Of a DNA stretch of 64,000 nt, positions 38,401 through 49,431 are shown in pieces; position 1 is the stretch's first letter; each line of letters starts with the position of its first letter. The notes beneath the pieces were generated by a model that had not been told where the DNA came from, did not search any database, and saw only the letters and a list, made by a program, of their open reading frames with translations. The translations under genes and the position numbers were made by a program. This DNA comes from Lumnitzera littorea (Eukaryota; Streptophyta; Magnoliopsida; Myrtales; Combretaceae): the NCBI GenBank assembly GCA_024138015.1, contig JAMXBB010000007.1, forward strand, positions 66,656,421-66,720,420, given 5' to 3'.

Positions 38401-39119
38401 GGGGTGGTGCCCCTAGGTAGCCTCTACGGGTAAGCTGAGGTGCTCTCTGCGGGTAAGTACAGGGGATAATCGAAGTGTGGACGACGTAATTCTACACCTT
38501 CCATAGTTCCGGACTCCTATGGATGTGTTGCTTGCATTCATCACGCCTGCATTCATTATGTATGTAGATAGCTTGCTTGCATGTGTGATAATAATGGATG
38601 AAAACTTGCTTAACTGGTAGTGGTGAGGAACGAACTTACTGAGCTGTTTTATGCTCATTCCCCCTTAGTTTTCTTTGCATGTTTACATACGATGGGATTA
38701 GGATATGTCTCGAGTGCTGAGTGCGAGATGAAGATATGTACATTAGTGTTAGAATTAGTTGAGATTTTTATAGGTAATACATAAAGACTCTTTGTAGAAA
38801 ATATTCACATGTTAGAATTTAATATAATTTAATTCTACCTGCAGTTTTATAATGTTGGTAATCCTGTCTTATTATTTGGTAGGAGATACCGATTCTCTGC
38901 GGTTCTGAGGAACTGTGGGATATTGAACATCCATAGTTATTTATAATTATATATTATGTCATGTTACAATAAATTAATTACTTGAAAATAATTAATCTTA
39001 GTGATTTATTATTTAGAGTCTTGCAATCTCTGACTTGCAAGACGGTTTTCATATCATGGGTGCACACGTGTTATGAAAATTTTAGGTAATCCTACTAGGC
39101 CCTCTTTAGGGTCCTGACA
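35479..39119 (-). mobile_element. Solo LTR F (3.6 kb) inserted in element D integrase
   Basis: It is flanked by a perfect 5-bp duplication GTCTC (35474-35478 and 39120-39124). In minus orientation it begins TGTCAGGACCC and ends with GTTTATA (CA changed to TA). Excising it with one GTCTC restores the integrase frame of D across the site, which proves the boundaries. It contains gctcagtaagttcg about 480 bases in and many AACCCTAAA units in its last 500 bases. There is no LTR pair inside. Confidence 0.9.
35600..35850. repeat. Telomere-like AACCCTAAA units in solo LTR F
   Basis: At least five scattered copies of the CCCTAAA/telobox word occur, irregularly spaced, near the CA end of the LTR. Equivalent TTTAGGG words occur near the CA ends of solo LTRs G (28985-29025) and H (57020-57400). 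Confidence 0.8.
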
Positions 39120-39124
39120 GTCTC

Positions 39125-42100
39125 TTCCCAATATTACTATGGATAGTTTAATTGTAATTGAACTCCTTAACTAGTAAGCATAAGTCCTAATCCTTTAAGT
39201 TCCTTCCCACAACAACTCAGAGTAGAGTACTAAGCATTCTTTCACAACATCGGTTTAACAGTCAATCTATGGGTGACTACTAATACTGAATACGAGCTTA
39301 GTGCTAAGTGTCTTCCTTAAGGTCTTTCAAAAGTAGCTCAAAAATTTGTATCTCGATCTAATACTATAAACTTTGGTACTCCATGTAGGCAAACGATCTC
39401 TTTTAAAATCAAATCAACAATATATAAAGCGTTGTTAATTTGGTGTCATGGAATAAAACGTTCAGTTTTATTGAAGCAATTCGCAAATATAAGGATCGAG
39501 TCCCTTCCTCAAGATGTCTAAGGCAACCTTAGGATGAAGTCTATGTTGAGGTCAACCTAAGGTAAAGACGGTGTTGGTAAGGGCATGTACACTCCATGTG
39601 GTTTTCTCCCCTTTGCCATCTTGCACACATCATAACTACCGATAACCTTATGGGCATTCTTAGCTAAACTAAACTAATAGAAGTTTTCTCTTAATAGGTC
39701 GACGCTTTTGGTTTCACTAAAGTAACCGAATAATCCACTACTGTGAGCTTTCTTAATCAACAGCTTGTGTTTGGAATAGTTTGGAATGCACAATCTATAC
39801 TCTTTAAATAGATATCCATTCTTTAGATAATACCTACCAATAGTAATTCCATCTTGACACTTCTCAAGTATAGGATCAAAGTGCGAGTCCTAAGCATACT
39901 GATCGACAATGAGGGAAAATCCCAATAACTTCATCTGTAGAGTGGTTAATAAAACATGTTGATGTGAAAGAGCGTTAGTGATCGCATTAGCATTAGCATT
40001 CTTGCATTTGATTACAGAGGAAAAATAGTCCATGAACTTTAACCACTTTGCTTGTCTCTTCAAAAGATTGTTCTGGCTTCCATGGTGCTTCAGGGACTCA
40101 TGGTCCATATAGATCACTAACTCTAGAAGTAATAAGTAGTGCTGCCATGCAATAAGAGCTTGAAAAAGAGAGTATAGCTCTTTTTCTTATATGGAGTAAT
40201 TCAAGGTGGCATTACTAAGCTTCTTGTCGCAGTAAGCAATAAGGCAGTATTCTTACATTGGTACTACACCAATGCCAATGCTTGAAGCATCACACTTCAA
40301 CTTATATGGCTTGTTAAAATGTGGCAAAGCTAAGATAGGGGTTGTGGTGATCTTTTTGAAGCTCTTCTTAGCTTAGTCATTCCATTGGAATCCTTCACCT
40401 TTCTTCATCAACTCGATTAAAGGGGCTACAATGATACTGAAGTTCCTAATGAATCTTCTATAAAAAGAGGTAAAGCCATGGAAACTTCAAACTTTAGTAA
40501 AACTATTTGGTATAGACCATTCCAATATAGCTTGGATCTTATCTTCATCAGCTTAGATTCCTTCTCTTGACACTACAAAACCAAGAAAGACTACTTCATG
40601 CTAGAAAAACATGCACTTCTTCAGATTACCAAATAGTTTTTTGGTACGAAGTATGTCAAAAACAACTCAGAGGTATTCTGCATGGTTAGCCATATTAGCA
40701 CTATACACAAGTATGTCATTGATGTACACGACTACACACTTTCTAGTAAGGGGGCGCCTTACATGGTTCATGAGCCTCACAAAGGTACTTGATGTGGTAA
40801 GTCCAAATGGCATAACTAACCACCCTTAGAGATTATGCCACGTCTTAATTGTGTTTTCTACTCATCAGCAAGTGTCATGTGAATTTGATGGTAATCACTT
40901 CGTAAATCAATCTTCGAGAACACTCAAACACCATGGAGCTCGTCTAACATGTCATTGAGCTTCAGTATTGGTATTTGTACTTTACAGTAATACAATTAGT
41001 AGCTTAGCTATCAATGCATATACGCCATGAATCATCTTTCTTTGGAACAAGTAGGGCAAGCACGGCACATAGGCTTATGCACATATTACCACCTATTTAG
41101 TTATGTGTAAAGTGCCCTTATCATACAGCCAGTGCAATTTATAAGGTCGAGGGTGTTTAGAGGTCGGTAGACTTAATTTCTACATGAGGGATTGAGTAAC
41201 AACATTAGTGTAACTTCTTAAATTTACTATAACAGTGCATAGTTGACCCTTAATGGTGCATTTGATATGGAACAAGTTCTCTCTCTAGTCTTCCTTAGAA
41301 CTTGACATTGAGCTTAGCATTTACCTCAATACCAGGGTCATGACTTCTCCTTGGTTAGCAAATACATAGGTTTAACCCTCATCCTCTACTTTTTGCTTTT
41401 TTCAGCAATCTTTTCTTCCTGCTTAGGTTCATTTTCATCCGTACTATCCACTATATCACCTCGAAGGACCATAGCACGTTGGTTCGGATGCTTGGCAGCC
41501 ATGTATCCATAACCCAAATACCTGAAGCACTTTACTTCACTCGTCTTGCGACTAGAGGATTATCCCTTCTCATATGTCTTCTAGTTTGCTTTATCATCAA
41601 CTCGCCCTTTCAGACCAGTTCGGCTATCATCAGGTTGGTCACTCGTCTCGACTACTGGTATTGGTCTTCTCGGCTTAGAATGACTAGGTATGTGGATAAA
41701 CAATTCATAAGGAGCTTGGGTTAGGTTGGATAAAGGCATTTCTCTTTTGTTTCTCAACTCTTTGAGCAATCTTAATGGTTTCCTCCAATATGTAAAACCT
41801 TTGCACTTTTACAATACTATGGATACTTGAATCTTGAGATGAATCTCAATATGATACGTACCTCAGGTTTATCAACATTAGCTCAGATTATCAACAATTG
41901 GAACTCTAAGACGTAGTCATCTATAGCTCAACTTCCTTGATGAAGCTCTTGCAACTTAGCAAATGTGTTTTGCAAGTACGACTCGAGTATAAATCTTCCT
42001 TTGAATAACCTCTTCATATCTTCCCAAGTTCGTACACCTCATCATCTGTCTCTTTCTTTAACTACCTTTAGATTCTTTCACCACGCAGTGGTATACCTAA

Positions 42101-42265
42101 GGAACTTGAGGGTAGCAAGTCGAACTTTCACACCCTTAGTATATCTAAAACAATCAAATACTTTCTCAACCTTCTCCTCCTACTTTAGTTATTCATCAAC
42201 ATTTCTACTGCCCCTCAGCCTTCTCGTCCTTTCTCTTAGTAAGCTTTTCATATCTTCCTAAGTCT
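39125..42265 (-). pseudogene. Element D gag-pol (partial gag to integrase core)
   Basis: Minus strand. Gag enters without its start near 42250 (TFAKLQELHQGS near 41930-41960). The knuckle region retains one C and the H (CFRYLGYGYMAAKH, near 41490-41530). The protease reads VNLRSYTN where others have D-S-G, so the aspartate is lost. The RT active site reads YIND (VVVYINDILVY, about 40705-40740), with N replacing the first catalytic D. RNase H and connection follow (AKWLKFMDYF near 40020-40050), then the integrase to KEFNYN near 39150, where F interrupts. Stops and shifts are frequent throughout. Confidence 0.85.
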
Positions 42266-42269
42266 ATTA

Positions 42270-42923
42270 AAGGAGCTAGATAAGAACTAAGATAGAAAGA
42301 TAACAAAAGGGTTACTCTCATAAGGAAATTCTATATTCAATAAGAAAGTGATCATTGTTTGCATTACAATGCATTACAATAAAGTGAGACTTATATATGA
42401 CCTCTTTAGGGTTACACAAAGAATGAAAAGACAAAAGGGTAAGATAGAAGAGAGGTTCTTAGTAGATGCTAAAAGGGCAAAAATGACAAAATAAAATACA
42501 ATATACAAAAGAAAGTATCATCTTGGAGTATTGTGTTAGAGGGTACATATTAGCTAAAGGTTGGCAGGCTTCAGTATGGTATGCTCGGCAGCCTTTGTGG
42601 ACATGATGTCTTCGATAGCTCGATATCACTTGGAATAGTTTAGCATAGGTCGAGACGAGATTAGATGAATTGTTCGACTTGATTTGAATCAAGTTAGGGC
42701 TTAAATGTTAGACTCAATCAATGGTCATGTCGGGTGAGATAACAGGACTAGTTTACTTGGTGCTTATTAGCTTAAGGGTTGCCCAAGTTATGATCAATCT
42801 TCGACTCTTTAGGTAGTTGAAGTGCAACAAACCCTAGTTATAGATGGAATCTTCATCTTTGAGTGGTTCTTGAGCTAAGATATGCCTAGTAAGTCCTTGA
42901 AGTCCCTTAACTTAGCTTCTGGT
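42270..42923 (-). repeat. Element D 5' LTR, truncated at both ends
   Basis: It is homologous to 30952-31389 plus 34732-34963. About 180 bases of the U5 end are missing, so gag follows directly on a broken LTR, and about 24 bases of the U3 start are missing at the host junction. It carries ctggtgatga at the right edge and a TATA-like ttatatatga at 42391. Confidence 0.85.
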
Positions 42924-42928
42924 GATGA

Positions 42929-43480
42929 ATATTAGTTATTCCATAGCAAAAAACATGAATACTTCTCTATAGTAATTTTTCTACATAAAGTATTAACTAC
43001 ACCATAGAATAAGTCATTTGTATAGATAAAAAAAAAAAAAAGGATAAAAGCAACTTTTCCTTGAAAGCATATAATATTGTTGAAGAAGAGCCAAGGACAT
43101 TGAAAACAACACCTTAAAAAAGATGGAAACCCTATGTAAGAAGAAGGAAAATGATTAAGTGAACTATAGCAAAAGAAAACAAAACTAAAAATAAGTTTAG
43201 GAAATTGAAGAAGAAAGCCCTTACCTTTCAAGTTGAAGATAAAAATAGATATTTATTGACATTCATTGATGATTAATATTACCTAACAACCATATTCACA
43301 CCAACCACTTCTTTAGATCTTTTAATATTGGTTATTTCTTAGCAAAAAACACAAATTAATTCTCTATGGTAATTTTTCTACAAAAGTAGTTAATTAGACC
43401 ATTACAATCAATCATTTGTTTACTTAGAAGAAAACATTAGAGAAAAGCAGATTTTCCTTGAATGCATACATCACTGTTTT
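42929..43480. repeat. Host repeat Y-X'-Y' to the right of element D
   Basis: Segment 42929-43085 (atattagttattcc...) is a diverged copy of 43322-43480, and 43090-43318 is a copy of X at 30541-30768. The pre-D locus was therefore a tandem duplication X-Y-X'-Y' of about 390-bp units, and D entered between the first X and Y. Confidence 0.8.
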
Positions 43481-43828
43481 AAAGATACCTAGTATCATTA
43501 AGTCTTCAAAAAATTTATAAACAAACTTATAGTTTATCATTATTTATTGGAATTCTTTGTTTTTATTTGTTTGATGGTAGAATTCTTCCTTCCTCTTCAA
43601 AAGAGAGGTTGGTAGAGGTGGAGAGATCCTTGTGTGGCATTGATTTGTTGTGGCTTTTCTGCTAAGCAAAGAGGTATAGGATGCCAATCATTTTTTATGG
43701 CTCAACAATAGTGAGTGTAGATGTTATAAGGTTACAAGATTTAAAGTTGATGATAACATTCATTTTCATTTTAATTATTATAGTGAAGTTTATTTTAGAA
43801 TATTTAATAAACTTATTATATATAATAA

Positions 43829-44533
43829 GGGATAATATCATCATTGTTACCTAAACTTTGTGTACATTTTAATTTTACGTCTAAAATTTGAAATTGCTAA
43901 TCATATCAAACTGAACTTTTCACATGTCAAATTTTATACTCAAAATTTGGATATACTAAATGCCATACATAATTGAACATTTACTTGCTAAATTTAATAT
44001 CTTCATGAGATGACGTGGCAAATACTCATTGATTAAAAAAGCATAAATTATATGTAAGGCAGTTAATTTAACGAGTAAAAGTTTGACTAGGCATGAAATT
44101 AGCAACATTAAGCTTATAAACTTAAAAAAAAATATAGAAAATTTAGGTAAAAAATTTTGACGTTGCCTCAATAATGAAATATCCTAATTTATTCATGTGA
44201 CATCTAACATACCCTTTTTCTTCCATTTGTATGACACATCTATTTGTGATTATTTCAAACAAGTGAGTGGGATAACGGCCATTGATAGAATTCTAAGGGT
44301 AGTAATGCTAATAAGTAAAGTTTCAATTGGATGCATATTTGAAATTGTTCCTCTCCTTATTTTAAGGAATAGTAATAAAAAGAAAAATACAAAATTATAA
44401 GTACCATACAATATATATTTTGATAAAAACTAGATGAAATTATGAAATGAAAGTATTGCTAAATGTACTAAAATGAGCCATTAAAGGTCTAAAAGTACAT
44501 TTTTAAAAATTTAGAGTTTAAATACTCAATTCC
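43829..44533. repeat. MITE-like repeat, copy 1
   Basis: It begins GGGATAATATCATC with acctaaactttgtgtacatttt. The other end, read in reverse, gives GGAATTGAGTATTTAAAC with ctctaaatttttaaaaatgt, so the ends are similar inverted repeats. The same type of start occurs in copy 2 at 59513. No transposase is present. Confidence 0.55.
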
Positions 44534-47455
44534 AAAGATGAAGAACAAAGTTGATTTTGGATAGGAAGGAAAGGCAAAAATCAACAGAAATGAGAGAAAA
44601 TTATACAGTTAGCAACGTAAGGAATATAAATGGATAGAAAAGAAAGAAAACAAGTAGAAACATTTCTATCTTGAAGTCTTCTCTTTTCATCTTAAGAATT
44701 GGAGAGAAATCAATTGAAATATGACAAAATTACAAAATAATCCTTTATAACAATGTTCATCGAAGTAAAAATAGGGGCAATTGTGTTTTATACTAATTCT
44801 ATGACATGCCCAAAATTGATTGAATTCCAAGCACAACTCCTAGAGTATGGTGCAACAAATTATTGTAATTGAAAAATGTGTTTTTGGGTATTGTCAATAG
44901 TAATGATGAAAAAGAATGAAAATGAACGATTAATTAAATAGATTTAATTATTAACTAAGGTTGTGAAGTTTCTCGAATGATATGATTTACGATCTTTGTA
45001 AATCAAGGGATATATTTAGAGTTACTTAATATTACTTAATTGTAAATCTAATTAAAGGAATCACCACAACCAGTTTGTAGTTAATTGATTGATAAGGTTT
45101 AAAGGAAAGCTTATGTCACGCCTTAGGTGCTTTTATGATAACAGTTTCGTCATGCATATTAATGGTTAATGATAGCATAAGGCTAATAGCTACCATTACA
45201 TCATTAATATATACAAGACTTCACATTAAAGTTGGCAGCATTAGCTGGAGCGAAGCGTACCATCAATAACCTTAAAGAAGAATGCCTCATTAATCATAAA
45301 GTATTGTTTAATACATAAATTAGGCCTTTTTCAAATGCTTAGTGAATTGGTTTAAATATCTAGCAATAGCTTTATTCATGTAACCTCACTTTACTTTCCC
45401 GTTGCAAGGTTTTGAATAGTTAACTTGCAAAAGAGAAATCTATAGAGGTGTGAGTGAAACCATGTTCTCAATAAATGGCAAGGATAAACATCATACGTAA
45501 GTAGTATAATCATTCTATAGCATTGTAATGACAAACATAAGTAATTCATACTAAGTAGGTAGGCTCAGCTATAGCAAGCATTGCAACCACATATGTACAA
45601 ACAGTTAATTACAAGCACACATTATATAATAACTTACATTCCCATGTTAACATAATTAAGACTGCCACAAATGCCTTACATGGGTCCTATTTGCTCAAGT
45701 TCCTTTAAGTAATTATAAAAATCTTATTGAATAGATTTGAATTGGTCATATAGAAAAGGCTTCTAATAGAAGGTTCCAAGGAAGGTTTTATTAGTGTAAG
45801 AAATTGTTTAAATTAGGTTCATCCTTACTGTTTCCCTAATGATATTCATAGATTCCTCTATATTAGTGAAAATACTATAGTTGAGTAATGTGAAAGACTA
45901 TTATCCTAGATATCGGTTTTGTAATGGTCGATGTAACTGGTTTATCAGTACGATAATGAGATTGTTAGTACGTTTATATTTCCTTAAGAAAGTCTATATG
46001 AGTAGGATAAGATAAGAGGTTTTGAAACATATTGTTATTCAGATGGTAGAAGAAAAGCATGATTTAGTTCATGTGAAATTGATAATCTAGTTAATTGGTA
46101 ATCTTTTGGTTTATATTTCATACTATGTTGTTAATTATCACTTTTTATGTAAAAAGAGTTAGGTTTTAAAAGAAGTGGCAAAAAGTAGTCATTATATATA
46201 GAACAAGGTGAAGAAACGATGACCTTTTCAAAGTTATGTAAAGTTATTATTACAAAGGTTATGAAGAGCAATACGTAATTAATTTTAGTTTAGTTTATAT
46301 AAAGGGACGAGTTAAAATAATTAGTAGTTAAGCTTTATATTCATAGAAAACTCTTAGTTTTAGAAGGAATGTAGTTGAAATACATTAGCTTTTATTCTAG
46401 AAATATAATATTTAATGAAAATTGATATTTTATTGAGAAATAAGGCCAAATAAATAAGAAAATTAGAAAATCACTTTGATAAATGACAACTATAGTTTGA
46501 GAAAATCATATTTGGGACAAGAAACTATGAAAAAAAGTTTAGGAAATATATAAGGTCAATAGCTATTATTTTTTAATTTCTTATAAAAATAAGTTTTTTA
46601 TACAATACTTACCCTAAATTTGGAAAAATTATTAAAAATTCTTAACATGTATAATTAAGTTTAGAGAAATCATACCTTATAAGGAGTAGTATAAAGGACT
46701 TACTTTCAAAAGTTTAGGTAAAAAAACAAGAAATAAATTCTTTAAATTTTCAAACTCCACCAGCCTCCTTCACTAGAAAATAATTGAAAAACCATCACTT
46801 AAGAAGTACAAACACCGCTATACCTTTGTCTACATCTCAAGAAAATCATGAAAGAGCTGCATAATTTTTCCCTCCATTTTTAGAGGCGAGAGCTCATTGA
46901 TGTGAAATTTTGAATTGAGAGGTGGGTATATATTTAGTTTGCAATCAACTTAAAAAATTCATATCTAATTGTATATATGTCTAAAAATTCTAAAAAATTG
47001 AGATGGCTTGATAACATGATGACATGTGTCTAATTTAAGTTTGGAAAATTTTGGACAACTGTGTAAATTTTGGTGGATTTTTGATTAAGTACTAGGAATA
47101 TTCCAGCATATTTCTGTTTTTTATAATATTTTATTAATTATCATTTAACTTTCTTCAAAAGTTTTATGATGTGTCCAAGTGTGATTTTACTATATCTATG
47201 TGATTTTTTTTTTGTCATTTTACAATGTTTTATTGAGTATTTTATCATATTTCAACATTTTATCCAATTATTTTACTACTAAATTTACTTTTCTAAAATT
47301 ATTCTCTAGTTTTATTTGGGGATATGTTAATATGTCATGATGATTGATAACTCTTATCTTAAATACATTTCACATAGTGATTTTATAGTATTTCCCTCAC
47401 ATCTTTGGTTTTCTTTAAAGAAATTGATACTTAATTGAGTAAAATTTTGATTTCA
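44534..47455. other. Unassigned AT-rich intergenic region
   Basis: About 2.9 kb with no open frame of note, no LTR ends that pair and no RNA gene. The part 45100-45350 has slightly higher GC (ttaggtgcttttatg, ggcagcattagctggagcg) but I recognise nothing in it. Confidence 0.45.
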
Positions 47456-47459
47456 AGGT

Positions 47460-48590
47460 TTGAACGCATTCTTGGATTGAAAACAAAGAAAAAGAATCAA
47501 GTTTCACTCAATTTGGAGTTCAAATGAATGAGTTATGAAGTTTTAAAATTACACAATCTGGGACGCAACTGTGTCCCTAGGCTGTGTCCATCCAGGAAGA
47601 TTTGCTAAGGTCAGAAAGTTACACGACCTGGGGACATAACTGTGTCCCAGGTTGTGTCTGGTGACGAAAAAAGAAACCTTGCAATACATTATAAAATGAC
47701 TTACTAGAGTTTCACACAGAGGATTGGACATTCAAAAGTGAAGAGACTTGAAGAGAAGGAAGAGCAAAAGGCGAAAGCAACACCTAACTTTAAGATTAAA
47801 GAGATTTTTCAACAAAAAGGGGTTTTTCATGTTTTATTTCTTGATTTTGTTGCAATTCATTTTTAGTTTCATTATGATAGCTTAAGATTCTTGTATTTAG
47901 GATCGTGGAACCTAGGGTTTCATGTGACTATTAGATTGATTTATAATTTTCAATAAAGTTTTTATCTTTTCTTGATTCAATTATGTTATTTAATTGTTAA
48001 TTAATATTTCTAGAGTATCAATCTATGATATTATGCATGATGATTGAGAAATCACATATGTAATGAGATCTTGATATAATTGGAGAGAATTGCATGTATA
48101 CTTAGAAATAAGATATATGTTTCTTCCGGAAAGTTGGTTTTTTTTTGTGTGGGAATTCATTATACATTAATGCGATTTTGAATTATATTACTAAGAGAAG
48201 AGATTTTGGTAAATAATTTAGGATTAGATTTAATATACTTGAGAAAGGTGTTAACTTTAATTGTGAATTCCTCCGGTTAAGAATAGTAGAGATTGAATTG
48301 GATATATATTAAGCGGTTACATGTTAAACACTAGGGTAAATAATTCCTAAATACGTTATTTGCTTTTTTGAAGTCATTCTTAATTTTATCGCTTTCTAAA
48401 TTGCTTAATTAAGTCTCATAATTAGGTTAATTTGTTAATTTTAGTATTTTTAATTCATTCAACCCATTACAGTTTTCCAATTAGATAATAGAGCTAAGGT
48501 TAATATTAGTACTCGAAGTCTCTAAGGGATCAACTCGGACTCACATCTGCTATATTAAAACTGACAGATGCACTTGTCGATATCAATGAT
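47460..48590 (+). repeat. Athila-like LTR remnant
   Basis: The stretch has the layout of the long LTR of Athila-type gypsy elements. Near the 5' side are hairpin-like words gggacgcaactgtgtccc and ggggacataactgtgtccc. A long AT-rich middle and an ending of the form gggatcaactcggactcac... gacagatgcacttg follow. The PBS expected after such an LTR (tggcgccg type) is not seen, so it is a solo or truncated LTR with unresolved ends. Confidence 0.45.
47550..47666. repeat. Duplicated palindromic unit in the Athila-like LTR
   Basis: Two tandem, diverged ~75-bp units each contain gggac...gtccc arms around aactgt and then a gtgtcc/gtgtct word. Weaker relatives lie at about 52615-52800. Confidence 0.7.
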
Positions 48591-49214
48591 GTCTTATATG
48601 TAAAGGGCATGAGTCATTATCATGCTTCTTATCCTTACTTATTATTTATTTACCTTACTAATTAACTATTTTATCATTTTATTTTTGTTTTTAACTACTC
48701 ATTTTTACTTTTAGGGGCAAACTTGCCCTTTTCTCACTTTAATCATTTCTAATCCATGTTATAGTCTTTGATTTCTTGATTATTACCTTATAGCAACTAA
48801 TCCTTTTATTACCAAATTTACTTTAATGTTAGTTTAATTATTCTTATTTCCCTAAGTTTCTTTTTCTTTTTTACTAATTAAGCTAATACTCATTTCTATC
48901 TTAATTAACCATTGTTATTTTTATAGGCCCTAAGTCCTTTATTATTAATGTTTTTGGTTAATTGCTTATCTTGGAGTAGTTTTAGGGTTATGGGGTTAGC
49001 AATCGAACTTGTTTTGAGCTTTTAGGAATCTAAGGTTTTAGGTTTGTATCTTATATGTACTTAAGTCGTGAATTGGTGGGTCTTACAACTTATAAAAAAG
49101 CTAAGGTTTTGATAAACAAGAAGATTGTAAAATCCCATAAAATTAATAAAATAAAACAATTACTAAGTTAAGGGCATAAAAATAATTAACCTAATAAGTT
49201 AGGGGTTGTAACGA
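48591..49214. other. AT-rich stretch without gene
   Basis: No coding potential is seen. Elements resembling LTR interiors (ttttagggttatgggg near 48985) suggest an old LTR, but there are no boundaries. Confidence 0.4.
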
Positions 49215-49431
49215 TCCAGTCGAAACTCCTCCCACCAATGTAATGCTACTTTGGTGTGGAACGCTACACGATTTTATCCCTTGGTGCAGTAGCTCCCTAG
49301 TATATCACCTATCTTGGGATTGACCTAACCAAAGCATGCTTAACTTCGAAGTTTCAATGTGCTTTGAGTCATTATACTAAAAGGTACCTTGAAAATTTAT
49401 AATTTAATCACCTAGCATGTAATGGGTATTT
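49215..49431 (+). repeat. Probable LTR start fragment split by solo LTR I
   Basis: It starts TTGTAACGATCC and contains ctactttggtgtggaacgctacacg and aaccaaagcatgcttaacttcgaag, wording typical of plant gypsy LTRs. It is cut by the TGTAACACCC start of I at 49432. The remainder may continue beyond 51945. Confidence 0.4.

Larger units (their letters stand above)
30767..42928 (-). mobile_element. Element D: degenerate Ty3/gypsy retrotransposon broken by two solo LTRs
   Basis: The element lies on the minus strand with its 3' LTR at left (30772-34991) and 5' LTR at right (about 42270-42923). Without inserts E and F it is about 5.2 kb. GATGA occurs at both edges (30767-30771 and 42924-42928), either as duplication or as microhomology, since the 5' LTR lacks about 24 bases of its start. 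The U5 end, PBS and start of gag are also deleted. All enzyme domains are recognisable but decayed. The flanking repeat pair X/Y shows the pre-insertion arrangement. Confidence 0.85.

Noticed and set aside
42932..43231. 99-codon minus-strand frame rich in F
   Set aside because: It spans host repeats Y and X', including a poly-A tract read as poly-F; no conserved features.
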